64,000 nt of DNA from Chamaea fasciata. Taxonomy: Eukaryota; Chordata; Aves; Passeriformes; Sylviidae. Under the pieces are notes generated by a model that was not told the DNA's origin, ran no database searches, and saw only the letters and a list, made by a program, of their open reading frames with translations. Where the stretch lies: NCBI GenBank assembly GCA_029207755.1, contig JARCOQ010000016.1, positions 9,038,501 through 9,102,500 on the forward strand, written 5' to 3'. A program made the translations under genes and the position numbers. Shown here one piece after another: positions 1 through 9,745 of this stretch (positions within the stretch are counted from its first letter, which is position 1; every line of letters starts with the position of its first letter).

Positions 1-203
1 GACGCAGGGCGTGTCAGAGCTTGCCCTACCACGGGAAGCAGCAGCGGAAAACCAACTCCAAAAAAAAACGGAAAACCGGCAGCTCAAGGAGTGATCGGGA
101 TCTGGAGGAGGTTCCACAGCTCTGCTCCTTCCTGGGATTTCAAAAAACCCCGGAATGCCCAGGCCTGAGGGGAGAGAGGAGCCCATGTGGGCCCTGCAGG
201 TAC
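1..203 (-). other. CACNA1H: Intron after exon 18 (partial)
   Basis: Start of the intron downstream of the domain III filter exon, cut by the window edge. Nothing recognisable apart from an A run near 61-70. Confidence 0.8.
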
Positions 204-293
204 CTGTTGGTCGATGCCCACGGCGTCCAGCCCGTCGTACATGATGTTAACCCAGCCGTCCTTGGAGGAGAGGACAAACAGGGACATCAGGGC
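204..293 (-). CDS. CACNA1H: CACNA1H exon (window exon 18): domain III selectivity filter
   Basis: Exactly 30 codons and the most 3' exon inside the window. [20 protein letters not shown] then [10 protein letters not shown]. The aspartate of SSKDGW is the domain III filter residue, characteristic of T-type channels (high-voltage-activated channels have Glu here). The acceptor AG is at 295-294 and the donor GT at 203-202 (GTACCT). The next exon, expected to start PVQNHNPWML or similar and to encode IIIS6, lies beyond position 1. Confidence 0.97.
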
Positions 294-787
294 CTGGAAA
301 AGGGACAGGAGAGCTTGGTCTCACCTTTCAGTCCCCAGAGGAGGAACTCTCAACTCCTCCTGGGGCCTGGCCTGCTTTTCAGCCACTATGAAGCAGCTTG
401 TTTTCTTTATCTGCATGCAGCACAGCCAGAAATCAAGGGAATAAAAGGGGCAGTTGAGGGGTTGCATCCCAAAGCAGAGGCTTTAGGACAACACTCCTAA
501 AACCAAGGAATTGTACAACCGCAGCAAGGGATCAGGAGTTGATCTGATCCATTTTTACACATTTAGGGTGGAAGACAGAGATTTCCAGATCAAGCCATGG
601 AATGACCAAGGATGGAAAAGGCCTCGAAGGTCACCGAGTGCAAATATCACCCCGCCGAGAGATGACCGCGACATCTAAAATTTTGGAAACCTCCCATGGT
701 GGAGGCTCCACAGCCTCCTAAAGCCACACATCTCTAGTGCTCATCCAGGTGAAAATCCATGGAAAATCCCTGCAGGGAGGACTTTAC
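294..787 (-). other. CACNA1H: Intron between exons 17 and 18
   Basis: A 494 bp intron. It holds a degenerate CR1-like tail around 590-712; the rest shows nothing recognisable. Confidence 0.85.
590..712 (-). mobile_element. Degenerate CR1-like LINE 3' tail
   Basis: The plus strand contains GGAAAAGGCCTCGAAGGTCA followed by CCGAGTGCAA, resembling the reverse complement of a CR1 3' end. Heavily decayed. Confidence 0.35.
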
Positions 788-884
788 CTGCCCCAAATTG
801 TCGAAGTTGTATTTCCTCCGGACCCATCTGTAGTGAGCGTTGGTGCAGTCGGCCTTCGTGGTGATGTTTTTGACATCGGGGCCA

Positions 885-913
<29 letters not shown>
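788..913 (-). CDS. CACNA1H: CACNA1H exon (window exon 17): domain III turret and pore helix
   Basis: Exactly 42 codons. [20 protein letters not shown] then [20 protein letters not shown] and GQ. This is the extracellular turret of domain III. The NIT sequon sits where human Cav3.2 has a known N-glycosylation site in domain III (family knowledge). The Cys pair CDGPD and DCTN is conserved. The acceptor AG is at 915-914 and the donor GT at 787-786 (GTAAAG). Phase is 0 on both sides. Confidence 0.97.
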
Positions 914-915
<2 letters not shown>

Positions 916-926
916 GCGTTTGAGAG

Positions 927-957
<31 letters not shown>

Positions 958-1230
958 CAAAAAGTAAGCAGCTTTGAGAAGTCTGTTCTCTGCTTTATCT
1001 TTAGTAGAGTTCATCAGGGAGGTCTGTGTGTTCTCCTAATCCTGAGATCCTTGCTGGGAGCAGCTGCCAGCCCCACCCTGGATCATTTCTCCTGAAGCCT
1101 GGCTCTTCCTCCCAAACTGAAACCTTCCCCCGGAGGCATTTCAGCTCATTATTTCCACCTCAGCCCCAGCGGGTGACAAAAGCAGCTTCTCTTTTGCAGC
1201 AGTCCCTGACAGGGGAGGGAAATACTCTAC
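914..1230 (-). other. CACNA1H: Intron between exons 16 and 17
   Basis: A 317 bp intron with an A run on the plus strand near 935-954 (a T run on the coding strand, close to the acceptor of exon 17). No other feature seen. Confidence 0.85.
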
Positions 1231-1357
1231 CTGGACCCCCAAAATCCCAAAGATAATGAAGAAAGCGCAGCAGATGAGAACAATATTCCCAATAGGCCTC
1301 AAGGAGGAGATCAAGGTTTCCACCACCAGCTTCAGACCCGGGGCTCTGCTGATGACT
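1231..1357 (-). CDS. CACNA1H: CACNA1H exon (window exon 16): domain III S4-S5 linker and S5
   Basis: One base plus 42 codons. [20 protein letters not shown] is the S4-S5 linker region, and [20 protein letters not shown] then VQ is helix IIIS5. The acceptor AG is at 1359-1358 after a run of T and C on the coding strand. The donor GT is at 1230-1229 (GTAGAG). Phase 0 junction VQ|LFKGKF. It is invariant or nearly so across Cav3 channels. Confidence 0.97.
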
Positions 1358-3188
1358 CTGGGGAAAAAAAAAAAATGACAAGACGAGGAAAGTTTTAATT
1401 TTTATGCTTGTCCTGTTATCACTCAGCTGCTTCTGCTCTGCACAACCCTCCTCTGCCTGCAGGCAGGGATTTCTTCAGGGAACCAGAACATTTCCCAGGC
1501 ACATCAGATGGAACTCAGGCAGTGACAGCTGGGCAGAGCGAGGAGGGGAGAGTCCCTGTGGGCAGGATATCACGGAGTTCCCGCTGTGGGGTGTTTGTAC
1601 CTCACCCCAGGAGCCTGATCCCACTCTGAGGGCTCTGATCCCAGCTCAGGGACACAGGCAGGACCCTCCTTCCTCTCCCAATACGTGAGCAGCTTCCCAG
1701 TGGGCCTGCGGAGCACCTCTGCTGCTCTTTCTCCAGCAGTGGCCATGACGGCTTTCCAAACAGACCAATTCCGATTTGTTTCCTAACTAGTTCCTGGAGT
1801 GGCTCTTAGCCAACAGGAGCCTGTGGTCAACAGCTCTGCGGCCAAAAGGTCAATCCTGTCGGGAAGCAGATTCCAGGTGTGCTCTGAGGCAAGTTTGGGG
1901 TGTTAGTAGGGCCTGCATCCATCCCTGGGGATGAGGGAGTGGAACCAGCCCAAGTCAAGCTTTCCTGGGAATGGCCAGGTGGGAGTTTTGCCTGAAAAAC
2001 ACCAAATTTGTTCTGAGGATGGGCTTGTGGAGGGCGAGGCCTGGCAGGGAGCTGCGGCTCACATGGATAATGACGCCCTGTGCCTGCCAAGCCCAGAGAA
2101 AAGGGTTTTGTGCTGCAGCGTTTCCACAGGGTCTTGTTGGAGAAAAGTCACGTGGAGACTGAACTGCACCTCCAAAGTGTTGGGAATGGTCCCTGGAGCC
2201 ATCCTGTGCTCAGTGAGGCCCTGGTGAGAGGTGATGAATTCCTTTCTATTCATAGGACCTGGCCTAGTTATTCTCAAAGACCAATTCCCTCCTTCCCCCT
2301 TCCCTTTCCTCATGAACTGCCCGTGCCCTGGATTCTGTTCCCACTCCTGTGGGTCACACAGGGTGACTTGTCCGGCGTGTCCTGGGCAGCCAGCACTGCC
2401 AGGGGACCCTGGTGCCACCAGCAGGACAGCCAGGAGCCAGAAACACTGATTTCCTTGTCACTAAGGTGACACAGAGCACAAAGGGCTGCTGTTCTCGTGG
2501 TCTAAAAGATTCCCTCCTCCTGTCACTCTCACAAGCACGGCTTTGTCCCAGAAAGTGTCCAGGTTTTTGGAGGGGGCTGTCTCATTCCCCTGAATTTTCA
2601 ATAAAAAAAGGCTCCTGTTTCTTACCAAGCAGGATGAAACCAGAACAGGAGCAGATCCAATCCTCCCCCCACCCAAGCATTATCCCTCTTTATTGCATAA
2701 ACACAACTAAAATACAAATTATCTTCACTCCTGTTCTCAACTAGTGGAAGCTCTGCCCTCCTGTGCCTCGCTGGGGGAGGAATTGCTTTGCAGGGATGTT
2801 TGGCAGGGTCAGGAGAACAGGGAAGGATGATGGAGCTTACCAAATCCTCATCAGCACCTGATCAACTGCAAATCCCTCTTTGCTGGGGAATGCCTGGCAG
2901 TGGAAGAAGGAGCCAGAGTGATTTGGGAAGGGCTGATAAAATTGCAGTGTGGAGGAGGCTCTGACTGCACTCGCTCCGGATTGTGACAACACCTCTCACT
3001 CCAAACTCCAGCCGAGCGTCTCCCAGCTGGAGGAGATGGATTGGAACTCATTTCACTGCTTTCAAACAGCTCCTCACAAGGAGTTTAGAGGTCCCCAAAG
3101 ACGTCTCTACCCGTGTCGTATTTCGGTTTTTTCGTATTATTAAGCCAGACCTTGTGCATTCCCCAAACTGTGATTTATCAGCTCGTAC
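1358..3188 (-). other. CACNA1H: Intron between exons 15 and 16
   Basis: A 1.8 kb intron. I see no recognisable transposon, exon or RNA gene in it, only ordinary unique-looking sequence. Confidence 0.8.
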
Positions 3189-3373
3189 CGGAGAGGTCTC
3201 AGGGTCCGCAGGAGCCTCAGCACACGAAGGACCCCCAGGATTTTGGCTCCTCCCGCTGATGCCATGGACACAATGATGTCAATGATGGACACAAAGACCA
3301 GCACTCCATCCAGGACGTTCCAGCTGCTCTGCAGGTACGTGTTCTCCCCGGAGAAAAAGCCAAGAGCCACCAC
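3189..3373 (-). CDS. CACNA1H: CACNA1H exon (window exon 15): domain III S2 end, S3 and S4 voltage sensor
   Basis: Sixty-one codons plus two bases. [20 protein letters not shown] and [19 protein letters not shown] give the end of IIIS2 and IIIS3. [20 protein letters not shown] is the S4 helix with its regular basic residues, continuing PLR into the next exon. The acceptor AG is at 3375-3374. The donor is CG|GTACGA at 3188-3183. The split arginine codon (CG|A) joins VISRAPGLK of the next exon. Confidence 0.97.
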
Positions 3374-3486
3374 CTGCAGCCAGGAGGAGAAGGGAGACGT
3401 TGGAATCTTCACCCAGATCGTAACCCCTGCGTGGTCTGGTCTTTGCCAGGGTCCGCTCTGGGCCGTGGGGTGAAGCTCTAATTTAC

Positions 3487-3555
3487 CTTAACCATCATTT
3501 CAACCACGAAGATGGCAGTGAAGATGTAATTAGAGACGCTTAGGAATATCCTTTC
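3487..3555 (-). CDS. CACNA1H: CACNA1H exon (window exon 14): domain III S2
   Basis: Small exon of exactly 23 codons: [20 protein letters not shown] then MVK, most of helix IIIS2 including its conserved acidic residue. It is flanked by two very short introns (118 and 113 bp). The acceptor AG is at 3557-3556 and the donor GT at 3486-3485 (GTAAAT). Phase is 0 on both sides. It was found by reading between neighbouring exons because it has no start codon. Confidence 0.95.
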
Positions 3556-3673
3556 CTGGAAAACACAGAACAGCAAAGAGAGACAGGTCAGAAACCCAAC
3601 ATTTCTCCTGCAGGGTCTGGTCCTGAGGAGATGAAAACCTGGATGGGGGATGGAGGAAGGAAATGGCTCTCAC

Positions 3674-3797
3674 CGTGCTCAGGGGGTCGATGTCTGGTCT
3701 CTCCAGAGCTATGGTGATGCAGTTGAGGAAGATAAAGACCAGCACCACGTGGTCAAACATTTTGTGGGCAATGACCTTCTGGCACGTCACTCGGAAC
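3674..3797 (-). CDS. CACNA1H: CACNA1H exon (window exon 13): domain III S1
   Basis: One base plus 41 codons. [18 protein letters not shown] precedes and enters helix IIIS1 ([20 protein letters not shown]), ending PLST. The acceptor AG is at 3799-3798 and the donor GT at 3673-3672 (GTGAGA). It joins the next exon in phase 0 as [16 protein letters not shown] is the Cav3.2 form; Cav3.1 has HKLFDYVV in my memory. Confidence 0.97.
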
Positions 3798-4149
3798 CTG
3801 GGGAAAGGTGGGAAAAAGAACAGATCCTTTGGAAGTTGGGGTCAGGAACGGGCTCCTCCCCAGAACCCTTCTGCTGGTGCGCCCAGGTGGTGAGGCAACA
3901 TCTCCCCAGGCTTCAGCCATGATTATCATTAATTATTAATTATTACTAACGCTGGCCAAGCCACTGACAGCAACGGGGCGAACCACGCAGTCCTGCCCGT
4001 GCCGAACCGAAAGCTTGACCTCAAAATCAAGAAACTGGATTCCTGAAACTCCGAAGGATTTTTCCCAAGGAAGGGGGAATCCTGCTAGGAATGCAATATT
4101 CCATTACCTCAGATGCCTGCAGGGCTGGAATTCCACGGGAATTTCTTAC
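3798..4149 (-). other. CACNA1H: Intron between exons 12 and 13
   Basis: A 352 bp intron. A short AT-rich patch of repeated ATTAT sits near 3920-3948; nothing else is recognisable. Confidence 0.8.
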
Positions 4150-4250
4150 CTGTTCTGTGGGGAAAACAGGTAGAGGGACCAGTCCTCGTGAGTCTTGCAC
4201 CACTGGGGTTTGTAGGGCTCCAGGGCTTTGCGGATCCGGTAGCAATAACT
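4150..4250 (-). CDS. CACNA1H: CACNA1H exon (window exon 12): end of II-III linker
   Basis: Thirty-three codons plus two bases. The protein reads [20 protein letters not shown] and then [13 protein letters not shown], the pre-domain-III segment, in which KPQWC and [11 protein letters not shown] are hallmark Cav3.2 residues. The acceptor AG is at 4252-4251 and the donor GT at 4149-4148 (GTAAGA). Arginine is completed across the junction (AG|G) with the next exon. The opening SYCYRI differs from human SCCLRL as I recall it. Confidence 0.95.
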
Positions 4251-5008
4251 CTGGGTAGAAAAGAAGGAACACCTTTTCTTCCTCTTTTATTTCCCTGCCT
4301 CTTCAACTTTCACGGTGTTTTTGTGGAAGGAGGGGGCAGTAAATGGCTTTTCAGCGTGCCTGTGGGCAATCGCAGCTTTGGGGACAGAGCTGTGGTGGCC
4401 GTTGTCACATTTGTTCAAGAAAATAAGGAGGAAGGGGGTAGGAAAAGGGAAGAGATGGACAGGACAGAGGAAGATTTCTGGGAGGGTGTCATTTTGAGAT
4501 GAAGAGTTGTGCCGAACCCAAAAAGGCCTCAAGTGACCAAAAATTCAAGTGGAATACATTTCTTTTTAGGTTTTCATGCTTTCATGACACCAAAACAGCT
4601 CCTGTGAGCAAAGCCATTCACCTGTTGTGTCTGCAGCTCATTTTTGGAGGCATCCTGGGCCAGGGGGAACAATCCCAATCGGCCCAAAAATGAGGCAATT
4701 TTGGAAAAAAAGGAAGTTTTACCTCACGGGATGCCACTGCAACATCACAGCCCAAAAAAATCTCTTCAAAAAGGGATCTTTCAGGAAGGAAAGGCCGTTC
4801 CCGACCCCAGCCTTGAGGCCATAACATTTCCATGTTGGACTTTCATCCATCCTTTTAGGGATGGAAAAAGCCGCTTAAGACATGAGCCCCTACCCCCAGC
4901 CTTGAGGAGATAGCACATTTCCACACCGAATTCTCATCCATCCTTTTAGGGAATGCGAAAAGCCACTTTAAACACGACCCCTCTCCCGCCATCTCCCTCA
5001 GCACTCAC
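4251..5008 (-). other. CACNA1H: Intron between exons 11 and 12
   Basis: A 758 bp intron. Its end nearest exon 11 holds the two-copy repeat at 4803-4985; the rest is unremarkable. Confidence 0.8.
4803..4985. repeat. Two-copy tandem duplication, unit about 87 bp
   Basis: Two head-to-tail copies beginning near 4803 and 4890. Both contain CCCCAGCCTTGAGG, a shared CATCCATCCTTTTAGGGA block, and AAAAGCCRCTT. The copies differ at scattered sites. It lies about 25 bp beyond the donor of exon 11. Confidence 0.8.
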
Positions 5009-5425
5009 ATCCTCCACGTCATCCTCGTAGTCCAGCCCGTCCTCCTTGTGGCCGTCCACCCTGAGGAAGAACTCGGCGGGGCCGTGGCCCATCTTGCCGT
5101 TGCAGTCGTGGAACTCGGGGGGCAGCAGCCCCAGCTGCCTCACCGAGGGCACCCTCAGCAGCTCGGGCAGCTCCTGGGAGCCGCGGTAATCCAGGGATTC
5201 CGCCCGCCGGGGCAGCGAGGGCCGGCTGAGCGTGCTGGATTTGGCGTCGTCCGAGTCGTCGTCCGTGCTGCCTTTCCCCTCCCCGGAGAGCAGCGATTCC
5301 CGTTCTCCCGACTGGTTCTTCTTCTTGAGGCTGGGAGCCCGGCCCAGGCTGTTCCAGCTGGAGCGGCGGCTGCCCCACGTGCTGCCCGTGCCCCAGTTGG
5401 CGCAGGGGGAGCTGCGGAGGCTGGA
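5009..5425 (-). CDS. CACNA1H: CACNA1H exon (window exon 11): II-III linker, serine- and charge-rich
   Basis: Exactly 139 codons. It starts SSLRSSPCANWGTGSTWGSR, then RSSWNSLGRAPSLKKKNQSG, ERESLLSGEGKGSTDDDSDD, LPRRAESLDYRG, and finally KMGHGPAEFFLRVDGHKED and YEDDVED. This is the large regulatory II-III linker of Cav3.2. The RRSSW and RRAES segments look like basophilic kinase sites; Cav3.2 is known to be regulated through this linker, but the exact residues here are inference. The acceptor AG is at 5427-5426. The donor GT at 5008-5007 (GTGAGT) is strong. Short tandem duplications lie on both sides of this exon (4803-4985 and 5500-5703). Confidence 0.96.
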
Positions 5426-5499
5426 CTGGGAGAGAAGGAAGGAATTGGGAGGGGGTTTGTTTGCAGGAGGAAGCCGAAGGTGTCTTGCCCAGAGTGGTG

Positions 5500-5703
5500 G
5501 AAGTCACGACCTCCTCCTGTGGAATCCCTTGAACCCCTCAGAGGAATTCCCTGGAGAGATCTGCCGTGGGGTTTTCCACTCAGGCTGGAGGAGATTTCCA
5601 GTCATGGCCTCCTGTGGAATCCCTCGAACCTCTCAGGGGAATTCCCTGGAAGGATCTGCCATAGAGTTTTCCACCCAGGCTGGAGGAGAAGACTTCCCCC
5701 GTG
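5500..5703. repeat. Two-copy tandem duplication, unit about 98 bp
   Basis: Both copies carry CCTCCTGTGGAATCCCT, a GGAATTCCCTGGA block, GGATCTGCC or GATCTGCC, and a CAGGCTGGAGGAGA end. It lies about 75 bp upstream (in transcription) of the exon 11 acceptor. Confidence 0.8.
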
Positions 5704-5719
5704 GTGCCTTGCAACACTG

Positions 5720-6035
5720 TGTGATCTAGCCCAGTTTTGCTCTCCCCGTATGTCCCTAATTCTCGTGGTTTCTTCTTTCCCCACTTCCCCATCGGTTGTG
5801 GTATGGCCGCGCCATGTCCTCTATAGGTCACTGCCCTTTGCCCTGCCCTTCCTACCGCCCCTGTGCCCTCAGACCGTTGGTTCCTGACCCCACACTTAAC
5901 CCTGTGCACAGCACATGGCCGGGTCTTTTGTCCCTGATTCCCTTCAGAGTGCTGGAATAAACCTACACTGGAATTTGTCATACCAAAGGCCCTTCTTGCC
6001 TCTCTTTGCTGAGCTGGCCATGGCGTGTGTAATGT
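5720..6035 (+). mobile_element. Possible LTR-like fragment
   Basis: C/T-rich sequence with an AATAAA signal near 5957 followed by a T/C-rich stretch, an arrangement typical of the R-U5 part of avian endogenous retrovirus LTRs. No copy elsewhere in the window confirms it; boundaries unknown. Confidence 0.3.
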
Positions 6036-6614
6036 GTGGACCTGAATCCTCCCCAAGTGGTTTTTCCACAGGAGATGGTTATTGGGAAATTGTAGCAGCT
6101 CCACCATCTAAAATCACACTGCTACAGCCTCCCATTCCCGCTTTTCACCCCAATTCCAGCCTGGAGATGGGAGCACCCGGCCAAGGCCACACTGGAGGTG
6201 GTCCTGGGCCACAGCTGGAGCACAGCCACCAGTCCTCTGTCCTGGGCAACACCAACTCTCCATAAAAAATGACCCCAAAGACACCAATAAGTGGCATTTT
6301 GCTGAACCGGCACGTTCTCTGCTCACGTTCAGGTGGTTTCAGCTCACACCTTCCCTGCCTTCCAAAGGGAACCTGAGTCACCCAAGTGTGCCTCGTGGGA
6401 ATTGTGCCCCTATTTTTGGCTTTCCTTCCGTTTGCTGCGTGAGGGAGCGGAGTGAACGTTTCTCCTCCACAAATTCCAGTGCGTATCTGTGCACTTGGGC
6501 GGGTACCAGGCAACTCCCGGGAGGGGAGAGCTGAAGGTCAGTGCAGAAAAGCCAGGAGGAAAACTCCCTTTACCTTCCATGGCTTCCTCCCAGCACAAAC
6601 CAAGGCAAACTGCC

Positions 6615-6641
6615 TTCCTCCTCCTCCTCCTCCTCCTCCTC
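6615..6641. repeat. (CTC)n microsatellite
   Basis: About nine perfect CTC units on the plus strand, GAG on the coding strand of the gene. Confidence 0.9.
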
Positions 6642-7082
6642 AGTGCACTCCCCTGCCTGCTCCATCTGCCTCTGGCTGGTGGCACTGCCACCGGGAGAGG
6701 ACTGGAAGGATGAACATCCCTCTGCAGCAGCTCGCAATCCCGTGAAAGCCCAAGGCAAACAGCAGTCAGCTCTGTTTTCCTTTCAAAGGCAGCAGGTTGA
6801 CTAAGCAGCTTAGCCAGGGGGGCGGTGGCCGTGCCTGGGCGTGAGGTGCCTTCACGGTCTGCTGCCTTGATCTGAACATGATCCCGCAGCTACGGAGCGG
6901 GACGGATGAGCAGCAGCAGGAAAATCCACTCTGCCCGCTGCCTGTGCCGCTCTGTGTGCACAGGGCTGCCCTCCTGCAGCAGGCACAGCTGCCAGAGCAG
7001 CAGCTCCTGGTGCAATCCTGGCGTCAGGGGAATGTCACCATCTCTAAAGGGGCCTTTGGGAGCTCAGCGCCTTCCAAAGGAA

Positions 7083-7200
7083 TCGTGGAATTACAGAATG
7101 GCTTGGCTTGGGAGGGGAGCTTGAAGATCATCTCATCCCACCTCCTCATTCCAAACCCCCTCATCCCTTGTTCCCTCAATTTCCCCTCCAGCAGGGCTCA
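7083..7200 (-). mobile_element. CR1-like LINE 3' tail
   Basis: The plus strand reads TTACAGAATGGCTTGGCTTG then GGAGCTTGAAGATCATCTCA, the reverse complement of a CR1 3' end with its ATTCTRTGA-type terminus. Confidence 0.65.
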
Positions 7201-7764
7201 AGGGAACAACCTTTCCCACAACCAGAGCTCAAGGGAAAATGTTTCACCCCCGACACAATGTAAATTTAAGACACAACCCTAAAACACCAGGGGGGAAGCA
7301 GGTCTCGTCCTCACAGGGACACCTGGCAGCTTCTCCCGGACATCCCGAATGGCTGGTGTGCTTGGAAAAGGTTCCTGCTCCTCCTCTGAGGGTAGCTGGG
7401 CTCGTTAAGGTTATGTGGATTGGTTATCTCCAGGTAAGGTTATGGCTCTCCAGGGAGATGGTTTGGCAAGGGCTTCCAGTGAGGTGCCAGGCAGGAAAAC
7501 GCTGGATCCCGGCACATCCCTGTTTCCCCTTTCCATGGACACACTGTCCTTGGCTGCCCTGTTGCCACTGCAGCCCCAACCCTGTTCTCCTCCTGCCTTT
7601 CTGCACATTCCCCACCTCCACCACCCTCCCTTTCATTCTCCAGCAGCGTCTGCCACAAACGTCTCACATCAACCTAAGCTGAGCACAAAGCTCTCACGTC
7701 ACCCTAAGCTGAGCTCAGCTGGTGCTGACAACACCCAACTTGTGGGGTCAACCCCTGCAAGGGC

Positions 7765-8026
7765 CATCCCCTGTCGCCCTGATTCTTTAGCCTTCTGATG
7801 ATGTTTACATAGTTCTAGTGGGGTCTCTCACGGTGTAACATAAACCAGTCTGTGATGGACCGGTGAACTGACCACTGTGGTCAGAGAGGTGTTCCTCTTG
7901 TCCTCCAATCCTTGATCAAACTCCAAATCCTGTTTAAACCCCAAATCACAATAAACTTCCTCTTTCCTCTGCTCACCTCTCAACCTGGGTGAGTGTGGTT
8001 CTTTCGTGTCCCTACCGGCGACAATC
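7765..8026 (+). mobile_element. Possible solo LTR fragment
   Basis: Contains CACAATAAACTTCCTC (polyadenylation-signal-like) near 7948, then a C/T-rich stretch ending near TACCGGCGACA at about 8026. This looks like the R-U5 end of an endogenous retrovirus LTR. The right edge is about 105 bp from the exon 10 donor. The 5' boundary was not found. Confidence 0.4.
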
Positions 8027-8131
8027 CCCTCCATTCCCTGTGGGTCCCTTCCACCCCAGAACATCCCCACCACCACCCAGAAACCAAAACCACCCCGTGC
8101 CCCGTGTCACTCGAGGGGGATTTGAACCTAC

Positions 8132-8340
8132 CAAGGACTTCTGGTCGTAGCCCGCGGGCTCCAGCGAGGCGTTGCTGCCTCTCCTCGAGTCCCCCAGGGC
8201 GTGCAGGGAGTCCAGGTGCGGGGAGCACTTTGGGGTGGGCATGGGGGTGGCGGCCGTGCGCATGATGATGGGCGGGGGCATGGCCCCCCTGCCCTCCAGG
8301 TGCCCGTTGGGGGTGACAGCCAGCGAGTACATCTTCATCT
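8132..8340 (-). CDS. CACNA1H: CACNA1H exon (window exon 10): II-III linker
   Basis: Two bases plus 69 codons of cytoplasmic linker. [35 protein letters not shown] and DSRRGSN match the Cav3.2 II-III linker and not the Cav3.1 version as I recall it. Serines next to basic residues (RRGSN) are plausible kinase targets, but that is inference. The acceptor AG is at 8342-8341 and the donor GT at 8131-8130 (GTAGGT). It ends DQKSL in phase 0 and continues as SSLRSSPC in the next exon. The DNA is GC-rich. Confidence 0.96.
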
Positions 8341-9654
8341 CTGCGGGGAAAGGGGGCACAGGACACCGCGTGAGGGGACGCTGCTCCCGGGGACCTGCTG
8401 CAGGAGCTCTGCCAGGAGGAGCTGGGGGCTGTAAGATCCCCCACCACGGCGTTGAAAGGGGGAATGCTGCCAGCTCTTGAGGGGGTTTGGGAACTCAGTG
8501 CCCTCCAAAGGGATTGTGGAATTATGGAATGCCTTGGCTTGGAAGGGACCTTGAAGGTCATCGCATCCCATCTCTCATCCCATCTAATCCCATCTCATTC
8601 CCATCTCTCATCCCATCTCTCATACACGTCCCTCCTGCCCCCGAGTGTGTCACACACCAAGAGCTCTGCCTGGAACTGCTGAAACCTTTTGGCTGTTGAG
8701 TCACCAGCTGGCCCCTGGCCACAGTCACTCCTGGACTCGGACTGACAGCATGTCTGGCCCTGGTTTCCAGCTCTGTGTCACCTGAGCAGAGGTGACAATG
8801 TTTATTTCCCCCAGAAATCTCTCCTTATTTGAGGCTGGTGCAGGTTTGGTCCTCTGGGCCCCTTCCCAAGCATTTGCAAGGGACATTTGATCACTTGGTG
8901 TTGGGGATTTGCTGCTTCATCTCCAGCCTGAGCAGCTCCATCACCTCCCTGTGACCCAGCTCTGCCTCAGCTTCCCCAACAAATTCTGAATTCCACCTGC
9001 TCCCCACAACCAGCACATCCTTGGCTGAAACAAATCCTGGTTTGGGAGCACTTGGAGGGATCCTGGCAGAGCCCAGGCTGGGAATCGAGGGAAGCAGGAA
9101 CTGCAGTGGCTCCTGTTTGCCATCAGTCACTGTTAGAGTGTGTGATCCCTTCTTGTCACCCCTCTGGCTGCCAAGGGAAGGCTGTCACCTCCAATTCTGT
9201 GTTTTTAGTGCACCAGAGCAGTGTGGGCCTTTCCCCCAAACCCACTGCCAGACCCTCCTGGAGCACAAATGAGCAGCGGCATTTTCCCATCCATCAAAGC
9301 TCACCCAAAACACATTTTGTGTGGGAAACCAGAAGGAACAGATGAGAACATGATTGATTGGAAAAGCTGCCGAGAAGTGGGGTGAGAACATCGCTGTCGG
9401 CAAAGCACTCTGTGCTAATGGTGCAGGAGGGAGGAGGAGACACGGCTACAAAATCTTGGGGATGTTTAAATTAAGAAGAAAACATCTGCCTAAAGGAAAT
9501 ATCAGTGCTCATTTAGCGTCCCCTACACTTTGCAGAGCTGCTCTGGTGACTTTGCAGTCGGGTTAATTGCCAAATAAACCGGATTCTTCCATTGTGGAAG
9601 CGGAGCTGGAGCTCCCAGGTTTTCCCAGGGAAATGCAGACACAAAACCCCCCAC
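8341..9654 (-). other. CACNA1H: Intron between exons 9 and 10
   Basis: A 1.3 kb intron with one CR1-like tail and a run of CATCCCATCT-type repeats (8512-8632). The remainder has no recognisable feature. Confidence 0.8.
8512..8632 (-). mobile_element. CR1-like tail running into CATCCCATCT repeats
   Basis: The plus strand reads TTATGGAATGCCTTGGCTTG, GAAGGGACCTTGAAGGTCAT (a CR1 3' end in reverse), followed by imperfect CATCCCATCTCT units. Confidence 0.65.
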
Positions 9655-9745
9655 CTGTTGCTCTGAGGTCTTTCAGCTTCTCAAACTCGTCCTCGAAGTT
9701 GGCAGATGTCTTGTCCTCATCTGTGTCAGACCTGTTGGCATCTCC
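9655..9745 (-). CDS. CACNA1H: CACNA1H exon (window exon 9): start of II-III linker
   Basis: Thirty codons plus one base: [20 protein letters not shown] followed by [10 protein letters not shown]. This is the acidic start of the cytoplasmic II-III linker and resembles human Cav3.2 ([14 protein letters not shown]). The acceptor AG is at 9747-9746. The donor GT is at 9654-9653 (GTGGGG, a weaker match, followed by a G run). The last base plus two bases of the next exon make the glutamate of ATE-MKMYS. As a small exon with a G-rich donor it could be skipped at times, but skipping would shift the frame. Confidence 0.94.

Larger units (their letters stand above)
5426..8131 (-). other. CACNA1H: Intron between exons 10 and 11
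   Basis: A 2.7 kb intron with a two-copy tandem duplication (5500-5703), possible LTR fragments (5720-6035 and 7765-8026), a CTC microsatellite (6615-6641) and a CR1-like tail (7083-7200). No coding signal. Confidence 0.8.

Noticed and set aside
5048..5887. 279-residue plus-strand open frame opposite exon 11
   Set aside because: Antisense shadow of a GC-rich coding exon.
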